A stretch of 64,000 nucleotides of DNA from Bacteroidota bacterium (GTDB lineage Bacteria; Bacteroidota; Bacteroidia; Palsa-948), in the NCBI GenBank assembly GCA_003164895.1, contig PLUL01000064.1:1-64000 (forward strand). The letters are read 5' to 3'. Under the pieces are notes generated by a model. That model was not told the DNA's origin. It was given only the letters and a program-made list of their open reading frames with translations, and ran no database searches. Each line of letters starts with the position of its first letter. Within the stretch, counting starts at the first letter, position 1. Below are positions 43,976 to 52,841 of this stretch, piece after piece. The position numbers and the translations under genes are program-made.

Positions 43976-44185
43976 TTACTTTTTTACAGCATCTGGCTTT
44001 TTGTTGTCAGCCTTTTTGGTTGTGTCCTTTGCATGCTTAGTTCCCTTTGCGTCTTTCTTACCATCTGCTTTGTTTTCGGTTGCAGGTTTTGCCTTAGAAC
44101 CATCTTGCTTTACAACTTTACCTGTTCCTGCAAAAGTTCCGAGTGCAATAAGGCACGCTGCTGATAACATGATTAACTTTTTCAT
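43976..44185 (-). CDS. Small secreted Lys/Ala-rich protein
   Basis: A 69-residue protein. Signal peptide MKKLIMLSAACLIALGTFAG, then a low-complexity Lys/Ala/Asp/Gly tail with KADGKKDAKGTKHAKDTTKK. Such short basic secreted proteins are frequent in Bacteroidota and uncharacterised. It is followed by the inverted repeat at 43920-43956. Confidence 0.6.
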   Translation of the reverse strand: MKKLIMLSAACLIALGTFAGTGKVVKQDGSKAKPATENKADGKKDAKGTKHAKDTTKKADNKKPDAVKK

Positions 44186-44394
44186 AGTGTGTTTTGTTTT
44201 AGTTTTTTTATTTTAAAGTTTCTTGAATAAGGTATTACAATTCCCGTGCCAAGAAGAAATAAGATATGAGAAATGATGAATATTTAATGCCACTTGAACT
44301 GTATTAATAATCCTCACATTTTTACCCTTAGTACCCTAATAAAGATTAAATTTTGTTACCAAACCGTGTTATATATAATAAGTAGGTTTAAATT

Positions 44395-44958
44395 ATGGGT
44401 TCCGGCAAGGCAAAACCTCATTCAAATATTGACCTTAATAGTAGTGTAGTAAAAACGCTTTACGAAACCTATGCTCAAAAACTATTCGCGTACACTTGTA
44501 AAAACTACGGTATTAACGAAGATGATGCGTGGACAATTGTATATAAAACCATTTACAAATTAGCTGAAGTAAACGATAAGTATGTTTTTGAAAACAAACA
44601 CAAACAAGCAGGTTTTGTTTTTAAAACGCATATAAATTTTTTGAGAAATTATTTCAGAGACAATAAATCTTTTGAGAGCATTAATTCCGAAGTAAAACTA
44701 AGTGAAGATGTTATTTCCACGAAAGAAGAATTGCCTGTAGAAGAAAGTATTCAGATAAAAATATTGAAAAATGAATTAGATAAATTGGAAGAATGGGAAC
44801 GGATATTACTACTAATGCGCGGACAAAATATGCCTTACGGAGAAATCTCAAAATACGTGGATAAACCAGAAAGACAATTGAAGGTGTACTATGCACGACT
44901 AAAAAAACAAATGACCGAAAAAATAAATGAACAATTAAATAACCTTAAAAATGTCTAA
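44395..44958 (+). CDS. ECF-type RNA polymerase sigma factor
   Basis: A 187-residue sigma-70 family protein. Region 2 lies at about 15-85 (VVKTLYETYAQKLFAYTCKNYGINEDDAW is a sigma2-like helix start) and region 4 at about 125-180 (LEEWERILLLMRGQNMPYGEISKYV as the helix-turn-helix, followed by VYYARLKKQM). It overlaps the next gene by 8 nt. That gene encodes a one-TM protein of anti-sigma layout, and a TonB-receptor remnant follows. ECF sigma, membrane anti-sigma and receptor is a common Bacteroidota arrangement for nutrient-responsive transcription. Confidence 0.85.
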   Translation: MGSGKAKPHSNIDLNSSVVKTLYETYAQKLFAYTCKNYGINEDDAWTIVYKTIYKLAEVNDKYVFENKHKQAGFVFKTHINFLRNYFRDNKSFESINSEVKLSEDVISTKEELPVEESIQIKILKNELDKLEEWERILLLMRGQNMPYGEISKYVDKPERQLKVYYARLKKQMTEKINEQLNNLKNV

Positions 44959-45577
44959 TTCTATAAAACATACGATTCAACCAGAAGGACTTGAACACCT
45001 GCTAAAAAAATATTTTCTTGAACTGGATTTTACTGTTCCTAAAAATGAGGTTATGATACAAGCTATTGGGCAGCATGTGATTCAGTCCAATGCTTATTCA
45101 CCAACACATAATTATTTTAAAAAACTATTTACTAAAGAATCTTTATTGATTGCATCATTTGTATTCCTTTCAATAGCCACTTGGGTGTATATCAATAATG
45201 AAAATATAAAAACAATAACTAAACGAGAAGATCAGCCTCCTGTCCCAGTTCAACCAAATTCAAACGGGCAAAACGATATTATCAAAGAAAATATTACTTC
45301 TCCGGTAAAGCATAACAAACCTCAACCTTCTCCCGCTAAACAAAGTGAATTACATGAATCCCAAGGAAGCAGTTTAATAAACAACCAACAACCGGATTCA
45401 ATTAAAGAAAATGAAATCTGTATTGATACAACTACAGTTTATAAAAGGGAGGACACTGTAAAAGTTCTTCCTTCGGGTACTAAAAAGGAAATTAAACACA
45501 ATATACAGAAGAAAAAAAATGAAAAAGCCAAATGGAGAGAGCATGAAGTTAAATATGATGCTGACCACTTTTATTAA
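44951..45577 (+). CDS. Single-pass membrane protein, putative anti-sigma factor
   Basis: A 208-residue protein with a cytoplasmic N-terminal helical part (about 1-64), one TM helix (about 66-83, LLIASFVFLSIATWVYI) and a hydrophilic, Pro/Gln/Lys-rich periplasmic part ending in DADHFY. This layout and the 8-nt overlap with the ECF sigma gene fit a membrane-bound anti-sigma factor. No zinc-binding HxxxCxxC motif is visible. The assignment is inferred from context rather than from a recognised domain. Confidence 0.7.
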   Translation: MSNSIKHTIQPEGLEHLLKKYFLELDFTVPKNEVMIQAIGQHVIQSNAYSPTHNYFKKLFTKESLLIASFVFLSIATWVYINNENIKTITKREDQPPVPVQPNSNGQNDIIKENITSPVKHNKPQPSPAKQSELHESQGSSLINNQQPDSIKENEICIDTTTVYKREDTVKVLPSGTKKEIKHNIQKKKNEKAKWREHEVKYDADHFY

Positions 45578-45583
45578 ACCATC

Positions 45584-45883
45584 GTGCGCAACAAAAAAAC
45601 CATATTGATTTTTATTGTTGCTTTATTTTTGCAATCATGTGTGGTACACTCTAGTTTTCCTTTTATTTGTTTTTTACAGAAGTGTCGACAAAGCAAATCA
45701 GAGGGAAGACATTTAACTTCCAGAATAAAAAGGAATCGAACCCCAAAACTTCATGGAACCATGATTGGCAATCCTGTCTTTGCAAAACGAAACCGGGCCA
45801 AACCAAAAATGGAAATAAAGCAGTTCCTTACAACCCCTCGTTTTTCAGGACAGTCAATAAGATTTAGAAAGTATCACCTATAA
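45584..45883 (+). CDS. Possible small lipoprotein, frame uncertain
   Basis: A GTG-started frame, 6 nt after the previous gene, encodes 99 residues with a convincing lipoprotein signal (TILIFIVALFLQSCVVHSS). The remainder is Arg/Lys-rich and looks like an off-frame translation, while a second frame from about 45667 to 45867 looks more protein-like (FNFQNKKESNPKTSWNHDW). A frameshift between 45630 and 45690 is therefore possible. I list the longer frame but with low confidence. Confidence 0.35.
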   Translation: MRNKKTILIFIVALFLQSCVVHSSFPFICFLQKCRQSKSEGRHLTSRIKRNRTPKLHGTMIGNPVFAKRNRAKPKMEIKQFLTTPRFSGQSIRFRKYHL

Positions 45884-45908
45884 AATAACATTTTGCATCT
45901 TTACTCTG

Positions 45909-46487
45909 ATGAATTATTACAAAAATTTAATCTTCTTTTTGTTCTTATTGGGTTCATCTGGATTATATGCCCAGATAACCGGACGCGTGATTGATAATTC
46001 AAAAAATCCAATTCCATTTTGTAACGTGCGGCTCACAAAATCTTCTGATACAACATTGGTTACAGGAGCCACTACCGATACATCCGGAAATTTTCAGCTT
46101 GAAATAAAAGACACGGGTAATTTTAGAATTGTAGTCGCTTATATTGGTTACAAAAAAAATTATTCTCAATCATTTTCTATTTCCAAAGGCACAACTCAAT
46201 ATAATGCGGTCAATATTATTTTAGAACCAGATGCTAAAGTACTGAAAGGGGTTCAAGTTATTGCCGAAAAACCTTTCATTGAGCATAAGGTTGACCGCAT
46301 GGTGTTTAATATTGAGAACAGTATAATTTCCTCCGGCAATAATGCGCTGGAAGTGCTAAAAAAACTTCCAGGAGTAACCGTTGATTATCTGGACGCGATT
46401 CAAGTCAGAGGAAAGCCCGGAGTGCTTATGGCAAAAGTAATGTATTATTTTATTTTTAGTAGACGATTTTTGGGCGCGGTTTTGTGA
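45909..46487 (+). pseudogene. N-terminal remnant of a TonB-dependent receptor-like protein
   Basis: 192 codons. The signal peptide MNYYKNLIFFLFLLGSSGLYAQ is followed by a carboxypeptidase-regulatory-like domain (ITGRVIDNSKNPIPFCNVRL to about residue 105) and the start of a plug domain (KGVQVIAEKPFIEHKVDRMV, then ALEVLKKLPGVTVDYLDAIQVRGKPGV). This is the outer-membrane-beta-barrel type of receptor, normally around 800 residues. Homology stops abruptly near nucleotide 46435, after which the frame enters unrelated sequence. The whole barrel is missing, so the gene is truncated next to the tRNA site. It lies downstream of an ECF sigma and a putative anti-sigma gene. Confidence 0.8.
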
Positions 46488-46617
46488 TTCTCGTAAGATT
46501 GTTAACTGAAGATGGCTGAGTGTGGTCGTAAATCTGATCCGCAACAATGAACACTTATCGGAATTAATTTTTTATTATAGTTCTGGAAGGGTTCTTAATA
46601 TTTCAGAGATATTTCTC

Positions 46618-46636
46618 TTTTACGGAGCTTTTACGG
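46618..46636 (+). repeat. Arm-like repeat, right copy
   Basis: TTTTACGGAGC then TTTTACGG; nearly identical to 36790-36809. It lies 48 nt inside the 14-bp tRNA-end repeat. The role as a recombinase arm site is inferred. Confidence 0.4.
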
Positions 46637-46646
46637 GACGAAACAA

Positions 46647-46676
46647 AAAACCCCCGTCTTCATTCGAAGACGAGGG
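46647..46676 (-). terminator. Rho-independent terminator of the initiator tRNA gene
   Basis: On the minus strand CCCTCGTCTTC pairs with GAAGACGGGGG (one G-U pair) around GAAT, followed by TTTTTTG. It sits about 9 nt after the tRNA 3' end. If the island hypothesis is right, this terminator came with the element. Confidence 0.85.
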
Positions 46677-46685
46677 TTCTGAAAG

Positions 46686-46757
<72 letters not shown>

Positions 46758-46893
46758 ATATTTTGAACCGCAAATATACGTTTTGTTTCCTTATCGTAAA
46801 AATAAAATATTTTCTTTAAAAACCAAACCGTATTTTGGTCCTATACAGCTGACATGACAACTTATATTGTTTTGTCTTTTAAGGTGAAAAAAA

Positions 46894-48294
46894 TTAATAT
46901 CCTAAGGTCTTCAGCATGGATTTAAACGTTTGTTCTTTGGCGAAAAGTTTTGTGGTGATCTCTCCGTTCTCATCGCGGTCTATCAATACATGCTTGGGCG
47001 CAGGAATCAGGCAGTGCTGGATTCCTCCGTAACCGGCAATGGATTCCTGGTAAGCTCCTGTGTGAAAAAATCCTATGTATAAAGGTCCGTCAGCGCCATG
47101 TCCAATCTTCGGAAGGAATACTTGTTCCGAGTGTGCTTCGGTATTGTAATAATCCAAACCATCACAGGTCATTCCTCCAAGATTCACGCGCTGGCTTTCT
47201 TTTTCCCAGTGATTCACCGCCAGCAAAATAAATTTCTGTCCGATCGCCCAGGTGTCCGGCAAAGTGGTGATGAACGATGAATCAATCATGTACCACAACT
47301 CTCGGTCGTTCTGCTGTTTCTGGTCGCAAACGGAATAAAGCGCGGCACCGCTTTCGCCCACCGAGAAGGAACCGAACTCTGTAAAAATATTCGGCTCTTT
47401 AATTTTATTCTGCTTGCAGAAAGTTTTTATCTGCGAAACAATTTCTTCGATGATGTATTCGTAATCGTATTCAAAACCCAATGATGTGCGGATGGGCAAA
47501 CCGCCACCTATGTTCAGCGAATCTAATTCAGGACAAATGCGTTTAAGTTCTGCGTACACGTTCAAACATTTTGCAAGTTCTGTCCAGTAGTAAATGGTAT
47601 CCTTAATTCCTGCACTCACAAAAAAGTGAAGCATCTTCAGTTCAAGATGTTTGTTGCCTTTAATTCTTTCCTTATAGAAAGGAACAATTTCTTTGTAGCG
47701 TATGCCAAGGCGTGAAGTGTAATAGTCGTAGGTCGGTTCTTCTTCGGATGCAATGCGGATTCCGAGCTTGCATTTTTTTCCTTTCACATAACGCTTGTAA
47801 TATTCCAGTTCGTTCTTATTATCAAGAATCGGAATCACATTTTTATAACCGCTGTTGATGAGTTCGACAATAAATTGCGGATAAGGTTTGCGCTTGTATC
47901 CGTTACAAATTACAAATGTGTCCTTGTCAATTTTTCCCTGCCTGTACAATTCTTTCACGATCGGAATATCGTAAGCAGAAGAAGTTTCAAGATGCGAACC
48001 GTTTTTAATTGCTTCATCCATCACGAAAGAAAAATGCGAGCTCTTGGTACAGTAACAATAAGTATAACTACCTTTGTAATCGGCTTTTGCCATAGCAACA
48101 TTAAAAAGTTTTTTAGCTTTTTGAATTTGCTGTCCGATCTTTGGAAGGTAAGTGATCTTGAGCGGAGTTCCATACTGCTTGATGATGTTCATCAGTGGAA
48201 CGTCATTGAAATGAAGTTCTCCATCAATCACGTTGAATCCTTCCTGCGGAAAGTGAAAAGTTTGCTGGATGAGGTCGCGGTACTTGTTCTTCAT
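46894..48294 (-). CDS. speA: Arginine decarboxylase (PLP-dependent, Bacteroidota type)
   Basis: A 466-residue fold-type III decarboxylase. YCYCTKSSHFSFV holds the PLP lysine, GSHLETSSAYDI and LNIGGGLPIRTS are phosphate and substrate loops, and GGMTCDGLDYYN carries the active-site Cys motif near the C-terminus. It is much shorter than E. coli SpeA but matches the short arginine decarboxylases of this phylum. It makes agmatine from arginine, leading to polyamines. It is divergent from arginase and argS, giving an arginine-centred gene set. A related diaminopimelate-type decarboxylase cannot be fully excluded by eye. Confidence 0.88.
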   Translation of the reverse strand: MKNKYRDLIQQTFHFPQEGFNVIDGELHFNDVPLMNIIKQYGTPLKITYLPKIGQQIQKAKKLFNVAMAKADYKGSYTYCYCTKSSHFSFVMDEAIKNGSHLETSSAYDIPIVKELYRQGKIDKDTFVICNGYKRKPYPQFIVELINSGYKNVIPILDNKNELEYYKRYVKGKKCKLGIRIASEEEPTYDYYTSRLGIRYKEIVPFYKERIKGNKHLELKMLHFFVSAGIKDTIYYWTELAKCLNVYAELKRICPELDSLNIGGGLPIRTSLGFEYDYEYIIEEIVSQIKTFCKQNKIKEPNIFTEFGSFSVGESGAALYSVCDQKQQNDRELWYMIDSSFITTLPDTWAIGQKFILLAVNHWEKESQRVNLGGMTCDGLDYYNTEAHSEQVFLPKIGHGADGPLYIGFFHTGAYQESIAGYGGIQHCLIPAPKHVLIDRDENGEITTKLFAKEQTFKSMLKTLGY

Positions 48295-48582
48295 ATATTG
48301 GGATTACACAGATTAGTAGAGATTACACCGATTACATGTTTTTGACGCATCAAGTGAATCGGTGCAATCGTTATTCTTATCGGAGTAATCATTTTTAGGA
48401 TATGCAAAGTTGATAAAATAATGACAAAGCAAGTAACTTACATGTGATTTTTTTTGACGAAGTAAGATACTTGGATTACACCGATAATGAAAAGTCTGAT
48501 TACACTGATTAATTTTACAGCGTAATCTTTCGAACAAGGAATCGGTGGAATCAATTTTAAATCAGTGTAATCATTTTATAAA
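48295..48582. repeat. Intergenic cluster of imperfect GATTACAC / GTGTAATC repeats
   Basis: The 288-nt gap between arginine decarboxylase and arginase holds several direct and inverted copies of GGATTACACxGATTA-like and ATCxGTGTAATC-like words (near 48300, 48324, 48355, 48472, 48500 and 48565). Foldback structures are possible. It resembles the low-complexity intergenic repeats seen in many Bacteroidota genomes. No gene is seen, and no strict promoter motif. Confidence 0.6.
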
Positions 48583-49536
48583 ATGAAAACAATTAAGATC
48601 ATAGAGGGAAAATCCGAGATCGGTGCCGGTACGCGCGGTGCGGGAATGGGTGCGGATGCCATTCGAATTGCAGCTTTGGATTTTGGAAGTTCGTTTTTCA
48701 GAAGACATGAATCGATTGAAGTGCCGAACGAAAATAAATTATTACTCGAACCGGTTTCAAATGATTTTGCAAAACGCATCAAAGGAGTTTATTCGTTCAG
48801 CGAACGACTTGCAAAACAAGTACAAATATTTTGCAAAGAGGAAGGAACTTTTCCCATAGTGCTTTCGGGCGATCACACTTCCGCTATCGGTGTGGCGTCG
48901 GGAATTAAAATGGCATTCCCCGAAAAAAAACTCGGCATCATCTGGATCGATGCGCATGCAGACATCCATTCGCCCTTCACAACTCCATCAGGCAACATGC
49001 ACGGAATGCCGATCGCGGCAATTCTTGGAGAAGACAATAAAGAACAACAGATCAATAAACCGGAAGAGGAAACAATACAGTATTGGGAGAAAATAAAAAA
49101 TCTCGGGAATGTTTTTCCGAAAGTGCATTATGAAGACATCGTGATGATTGGTGTTCGCGACTTGGAAAGACAGGAAGAATTTCTTCTGAAGAAACATAAT
49201 GTGAAACAGATTTCTGTTTCTGAAATAAGAAATCGCGGCGTGGAAAGAATTGCTGTGGAAACGCTGAGTGCGCTCGATACCTGCGATGTAATTTATATTT
49301 CATTTGATGTGGACAGCATGGATCCTGAGATTTCAAAAGGGACAGGAACTCCTGTGCCGGGAGGAATGACTGAAAAAGAAGCTGGCAGTTTGATTTATTA
49401 TTTGATGCGCAGCAGAAAAATTTGTTGCTTTGAAATTGTAGAAATAAATCCTACTCTTGATAAAGAAAATCTGATGGCAGAAAATGCATTTGAAATATTA
49501 TTGAAGGTGACGAACCAATTAATCAATGACTTTTAA
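48583..49536 (+). CDS. rocF: Arginase (ureohydrolase family)
   Basis: A 317-residue ureohydrolase. Manganese ligands are in SGDHTSAIG, WIDAHADIHSP and SFDVDSMDP. The SGNMHGMP segment matches arginases, where Asn, Ser and His contact the amino-acid end of arginine; agmatinases lack this pattern. EIVEINPTLD follows. It hydrolyses arginine to ornithine and urea. The gene is next to arginine decarboxylase and argS. Agmatinase remains an alternative because of the neighbouring decarboxylase, but the substrate loop favours arginase. Confidence 0.88.
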   Translation: MKTIKIIEGKSEIGAGTRGAGMGADAIRIAALDFGSSFFRRHESIEVPNENKLLLEPVSNDFAKRIKGVYSFSERLAKQVQIFCKEEGTFPIVLSGDHTSAIGVASGIKMAFPEKKLGIIWIDAHADIHSPFTTPSGNMHGMPIAAILGEDNKEQQINKPEEETIQYWEKIKNLGNVFPKVHYEDIVMIGVRDLERQEEFLLKKHNVKQISVSEIRNRGVERIAVETLSALDTCDVIYISFDVDSMDPEISKGTGTPVPGGMTEKEAGSLIYYLMRSRKICCFEIVEINPTLDKENLMAENAFEILLKVTNQLINDF

Positions 49537-49545
49537 GTGTCAATT

Positions 49546-51333
49546 ATGAGCGACAAGAAAATTGAAAACATACTGACAGAAAAAACTGTTGAGGCAATTA
49601 AAGCACTTTTTGAACAAACTGTTTCTCCAAATCAAATTACACTTCAGAAAACAAAAGTAGAATTTGAAGGTGATATTACACTGCTTGTTTTCCCTCTCAC
49701 GAAAGTTTCCAAAAAATCTCCTGAAGAAACTGCCAATGCGATTGGAAATTATCTGAAAAAAAATGTTGCGGAAGTAACGGGTTATAATGTTGTAAAAGGT
49801 TTTTTGAATCTTGTCATCGCTGATTCTTATTGGACAAATTATTTGATTAATTCGGAAGCAATAAGCGATAAGCCGGAAGCAAATGCCGAAACAGTGATGG
49901 TAGAATTCTCTTCTCCAAACACGAACAAACCGCTGCACTTAGGACACATCCGAAATAATTTGCTCGGAGCTTCTGTTTCCGATATTTTAAAAGCAGCGGG
50001 TAAAAAAGTGATTCGTGTTAACCTGGTGAACGACCGTGGAATTCATATTTGCAAATCAATGCTCGCATGGAAAAAATGGGGCAATGGCGAAAGTCCTGCA
50101 TCCAGTGGAATGAAAGGAGATCATTTGGTTGGAAAATATTATGTTGAGTTTGACAAGAGTTACAAATTACAGATTTCAGATTGTAAATTAAAAGGCATGG
50201 CGGAAGAGGAAGCTGAAAAGAAAGCTCCTCTCATGCTTGAAATCCAGGACATGCTCCGTAAATGGGAAGCAGGAGATAAAGAAACTATCGAGTTATGGAA
50301 AATGATGAACGGTTGGGTATATGATGGTTTCGCAGTTACTTACAAAACACTGGGCGTTGAATTTGAAAAAACTTATTATGAATCGCAAACCTATTTACTT
50401 GGAAAAGAAATTGTGGAGGAGGGATTGAGAAAAAATATTTTCAAAAAGAAAGATGATGATTCAGTTTGGATTGACTTAACAAAAGATGGATTGGACGAAA
50501 AACTTTTGTTACGTGGTGATGGCACTTCGGTTTATATCACACAGGATTTAGGAACCGCCATCAAACGTCAAGAGGAATTTAATTTTAATCGTCTGGTTTA
50601 TGTGGTTGGCAACGAACAGGAATATCATTTCAAAGTTTTATTTCTCATCCTAAAAAAACTCGGACACGAATGGGCGCAGAATCTTTTTCATCTTTCTTAC
50701 GGGATGGTGGATCTGCCTTCAGGAAAAATGAAATCGCGTGAAGGGACCGTGGTGGATGCTGATGATTTGATTGATGAAATGGTGAACACTGCGAGAGAAA
50801 CTACGAAAGCTCTTGGTAAGACCGATGGCATGAATGAAACGGAAGCGGAAAATCTTTATCACAACATCGGACTTGGCGCACTAAAATATTTTATTCTGAA
50901 AGTGGATCCCAAAAAGAGGATGCTCTTTGATCCGAAAGAATCCATTGACTTCAACGGGAATACCGGACCGTTCATTCAATATACATACGCTCGAATACAA
51001 TCTGTTTTAAGGAAAGGCAAAGAGCAAAGTATCAAGTATCAAGTATCAAGTATCAAGTATCAAATACAAAAAAAGGAAAAGAATGTAATCAAGCTAATCC
51101 ATGATTTTCCTGCTATAATAAAAGAAGCTGCCGATGCTTACAGTCCGGCATTTATTGCAAATTACGTTTACGAATTAGCAAAGGAATACAACCAGTTCTA
51201 TCATGAATTTCAAATTCTGAAAGCCGAAAAAGAAGAAGAGAAAAAATTTCGAATTATACTTTCAGCAAAAACTGCCGAAGTAATAAAAACTTCCTTGAAA
51301 CTTCTTGGAATAAATTCTCCGGAACGGATGTAA
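49546..51333 (+). CDS. argS: Arginyl-tRNA synthetase
   Basis: A 595-residue class I synthetase. The HIGH motif is in NKPLHLGHIRNNLLG, the KMSKS-equivalent is GKMKSREGTVV, and GNTGPFIQYTYARIQS begins the C-terminal anticodon-binding domain. It charges tRNA-Arg. I take the ATG at 49546; the in-frame GTG at 49537 is only 3 codons earlier. In the anticodon-binding domain a heptamer repeat (51027-51061) adds a peptide with IKYQVSSIKYQ, absent from typical ArgS. It follows arginase by 9 nt. Confidence 0.96.
   Translation: MSDKKIENILTEKTVEAIKALFEQTVSPNQITLQKTKVEFEGDITLLVFPLTKVSKKSPEETANAIGNYLKKNVAEVTGYNVVKGFLNLVIADSYWTNYLINSEAISDKPEANAETVMVEFSSPNTNKPLHLGHIRNNLLGASVSDILKAAGKKVIRVNLVNDRGIHICKSMLAWKKWGNGESPASSGMKGDHLVGKYYVEFDKSYKLQISDCKLKGMAEEEAEKKAPLMLEIQDMLRKWEAGDKETIELWKMMNGWVYDGFAVTYKTLGVEFEKTYYESQTYLLGKEIVEEGLRKNIFKKKDDDSVWIDLTKDGLDEKLLLRGDGTSVYITQDLGTAIKRQEEFNFNRLVYVVGNEQEYHFKVLFLILKKLGHEWAQNLFHLSYGMVDLPSGKMKSREGTVVDADDLIDEMVNTARETTKALGKTDGMNETEAENLYHNIGLGALKYFILKVDPKKRMLFDPKESIDFNGNTGPFIQYTYARIQSVLRKGKEQSIKYQVSSIKYQIQKKEKNVIKLIHDFPAIIKEAADAYSPAFIANYVYELAKEYNQFYHEFQILKAEKEEEKKFRIILSAKTAEVIKTSLKLLGINSPERM
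51027..51061 (+). repeat. Five tandem AAGTATC heptamers inside argS
   Basis: Five perfect copies of AAGTATC (35 nt) in the coding sequence of argS. Because 7 is not a multiple of 3, any copy-number change other than by three units would break the reading frame of this essential gene. Confidence 0.9.
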
Positions 51334-51804
51334 CTACTCTTTAATGCCAATCAGCACTACAAAACATCCTTTCTGATTAGGCGCAGTAGAAGCGGGAATT
51401 TCGTATTCAATGAAATAATTGCCGGTTCTTGTAGGATGAAAATTACAAACAAACTGATCCTTTTTTCCGCTTTCATCTATATACACAATAGTACTTTTTT
51501 TATTAGTCGGATTGCCGTCATATATTGTAATGCCGACATCTTGTGGTAATTCTGTTTTGCAAAAAACGAGTTTGTAATCTTCGCCTGAATAAACCGAAAA
51601 CTCAATAGATTCCTTTTTTGTTTTTGCTGCATATTGAATTTCTTTCACAGCATACGCATCGTATTGATAAGGTGATAGAGATGTCATATTTGCTTTTACA
51701 ATCGGTTTCACCTTACATTGTTGCGCAAAAAGTCCGGAAGTCAAAAGACATAAGCTGACTCCGAAAAATAATCCTTTGGGGGAAGTGAGAAATATTTTTT
51801 TCAT
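51334..51804 (-). CDS. Small secreted protein, paralogue of the protein at 9344-9799
   Basis: A 156-residue protein with a signal peptide ending in LLTSGLFAQQC. A predicted beta-sandwich with YKLVFC, VGITIYDGN, a TGNYFIEYEI strand and a KGCFVVLIGI C-terminus matches the protein at 9344-9799 block for block. It is 14 nt after the lipoprotein gene at 51819-52676, itself a paralogue of the lipoprotein that ends the sensory cluster. The two families therefore co-occur at two loci. No named family is recognised. Confidence 0.75.
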   Translation of the reverse strand: MKKIFLTSPKGLFFGVSLCLLTSGLFAQQCKVKPIVKANMTSLSPYQYDAYAVKEIQYAAKTKKESIEFSVYSGEDYKLVFCKTELPQDVGITIYDGNPTNKKSTIVYIDESGKKDQFVCNFHPTRTGNYFIEYEIPASTAPNQKGCFVVLIGIKE

Positions 51805-51818
51805 TCTTTTTACTTTTT

Positions 51819-52676
51819 TTATTTTACAATTTCTTTTCTAAGGTCGCGTGTTTTTTCGGTAATTGCTTTCAACTGTAATTCGTCCATTACAATTTTTTCA
51901 TCTTCGCCCTGAACGGTAAGCTTGTCAAACAAAGCTTTCAGTTCGCCCAATTTCAGATACACATCTTTAAACTCGCTGTCGTTTTGAAAATCGGTGATAA
52001 CATTCATCAATCTGTTCAGGATATTTTTTTGTTCTGCTATACGCGTTGCTATTTTTTCTTTGTTCGCTTCTTTGGTGAGTTGTGTGGCGATATACATATT
52101 TTCTACCCATGCGCCAGTAAAAATCAAAAGCGTTTGTTTTTCCTGATCATTATCTTGCATAAAAGCATCCATGCTGCATTTCAATTGAGCAACAATAAAC
52201 ATGAGCGAATCTTCTCTATCTAAATTATTTTTGAAACGGTTTAAAAAATTATCGGTGCTGAATAATGCTGACATTCCTAAATCATCAGAAAGTTTTTTTA
52301 CTGCATCAATGTATTTTGCTGCCGCTTGACTTTGCTTGTTGAGAATAACATACGCAAGATCCGAACTATAAACTCCAAGGTTTAGTGTTTTGCTTTGATT
52401 GGAAGAATATCTGGAAACATTGTCGGTGGAATTTGCAATTCCTTCTTCATACTTTAACCCTGTTTTCTTGAAAACCCGTGCCATTACAAGCGGCGAAGGA
52501 AGAGAACAAAAAAAAGTTTTTGCAGTAGAATTTGTATCCTTGGTTTTAGTTGCTTTTGTGGTATCTGCTACGGTAGTGGCATTGCTTTCATCCTCTTTGT
52601 TTGAACCGCAGGAAACCAAAGCAATAGCAAAAATTGCAACGATAAAATTTTTAAAATGGGAAAAAAAATTATTCAT
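51819..52676 (-). CDS. Lipoprotein of unknown function, paralogue of the protein at 22410-23315
   Basis: A 285-residue lipoprotein with signal MNNFFSHFKNFIVAIFAIALVSCG (lipobox LVSC). After a Thr/Lys-rich linker, a helical domain shares SLPSPLVMARVFKKTG, LNLGVYSSDLAYV, KLSDDLGMSALF and LIFTGAWVENMYIATQL with the cluster lipoprotein at 22410-23315. Function is unknown. It is the first gene of a two-gene unit with 51334-51804. The absence of Sia or Che genes here suggests that the pair is a self-contained module that can be used in more than one context. Confidence 0.8.
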   Translation of the reverse strand: MNNFFSHFKNFIVAIFAIALVSCGSNKEDESNATTVADTTKATKTKDTNSTAKTFFCSLPSPLVMARVFKKTGLKYEEGIANSTDNVSRYSSNQSKTLNLGVYSSDLAYVILNKQSQAAAKYIDAVKKLSDDLGMSALFSTDNFLNRFKNNLDREDSLMFIVAQLKCSMDAFMQDNDQEKQTLLIFTGAWVENMYIATQLTKEANKEKIATRIAEQKNILNRLMNVITDFQNDSEFKDVYLKLGELKALFDKLTVQGEDEKIVMDELQLKAITEKTRDLRKEIVK

Positions 52677-52827
52677 CTTATAAAATTGTTTACTTATTAA
52701 TTAGCAAAGGTACAGAAACATTTTAGACGGTGAAATCTATAATCCAAACTCCCAATTTCAAAATGGTTATATGTTTTATATTCCCGAATGTAGTGAATAT
52801 TTTATTTACCTAAGAACGTAATTCTAT

Positions 52828-52835
52828 TAAATTTG
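52828..52835 (+). promoter_or_regulatory. Candidate -7 promoter element very close to the fadD start
   Basis: TAAATTTG matches TAnnTTTG exactly and ends only 7 nt before the ATG at 52842. If used, transcription would start at or next to the start codon, giving a leaderless mRNA. Confidence 0.5.
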
Positions 52836-52841
52836 CTCCCC

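Noticed and set aside
45667-45867. Separate 66-codon gene
   Set aside because: It looks more protein-like than the overlapping frame but has no start context of its own; noted as a possible frameshift of the gene at 45584.
48295-48582. CRISPR array
   Set aside because: The repeats are imperfect, unevenly spaced and in both orientations, and no cas gene is near.
48583-49536. Agmatinase instead of arginase
   Set aside because: The neighbouring arginine decarboxylase suggests it, but the SGNMHGMP substrate loop is arginase-like.
51424-51440. Third copy of the structured element (TTCTTGTAGGATG)
   Set aside because: The word is inside a coding sequence and lacks the GCGGTTTCAGA block and the paired stems, so it is probably chance.
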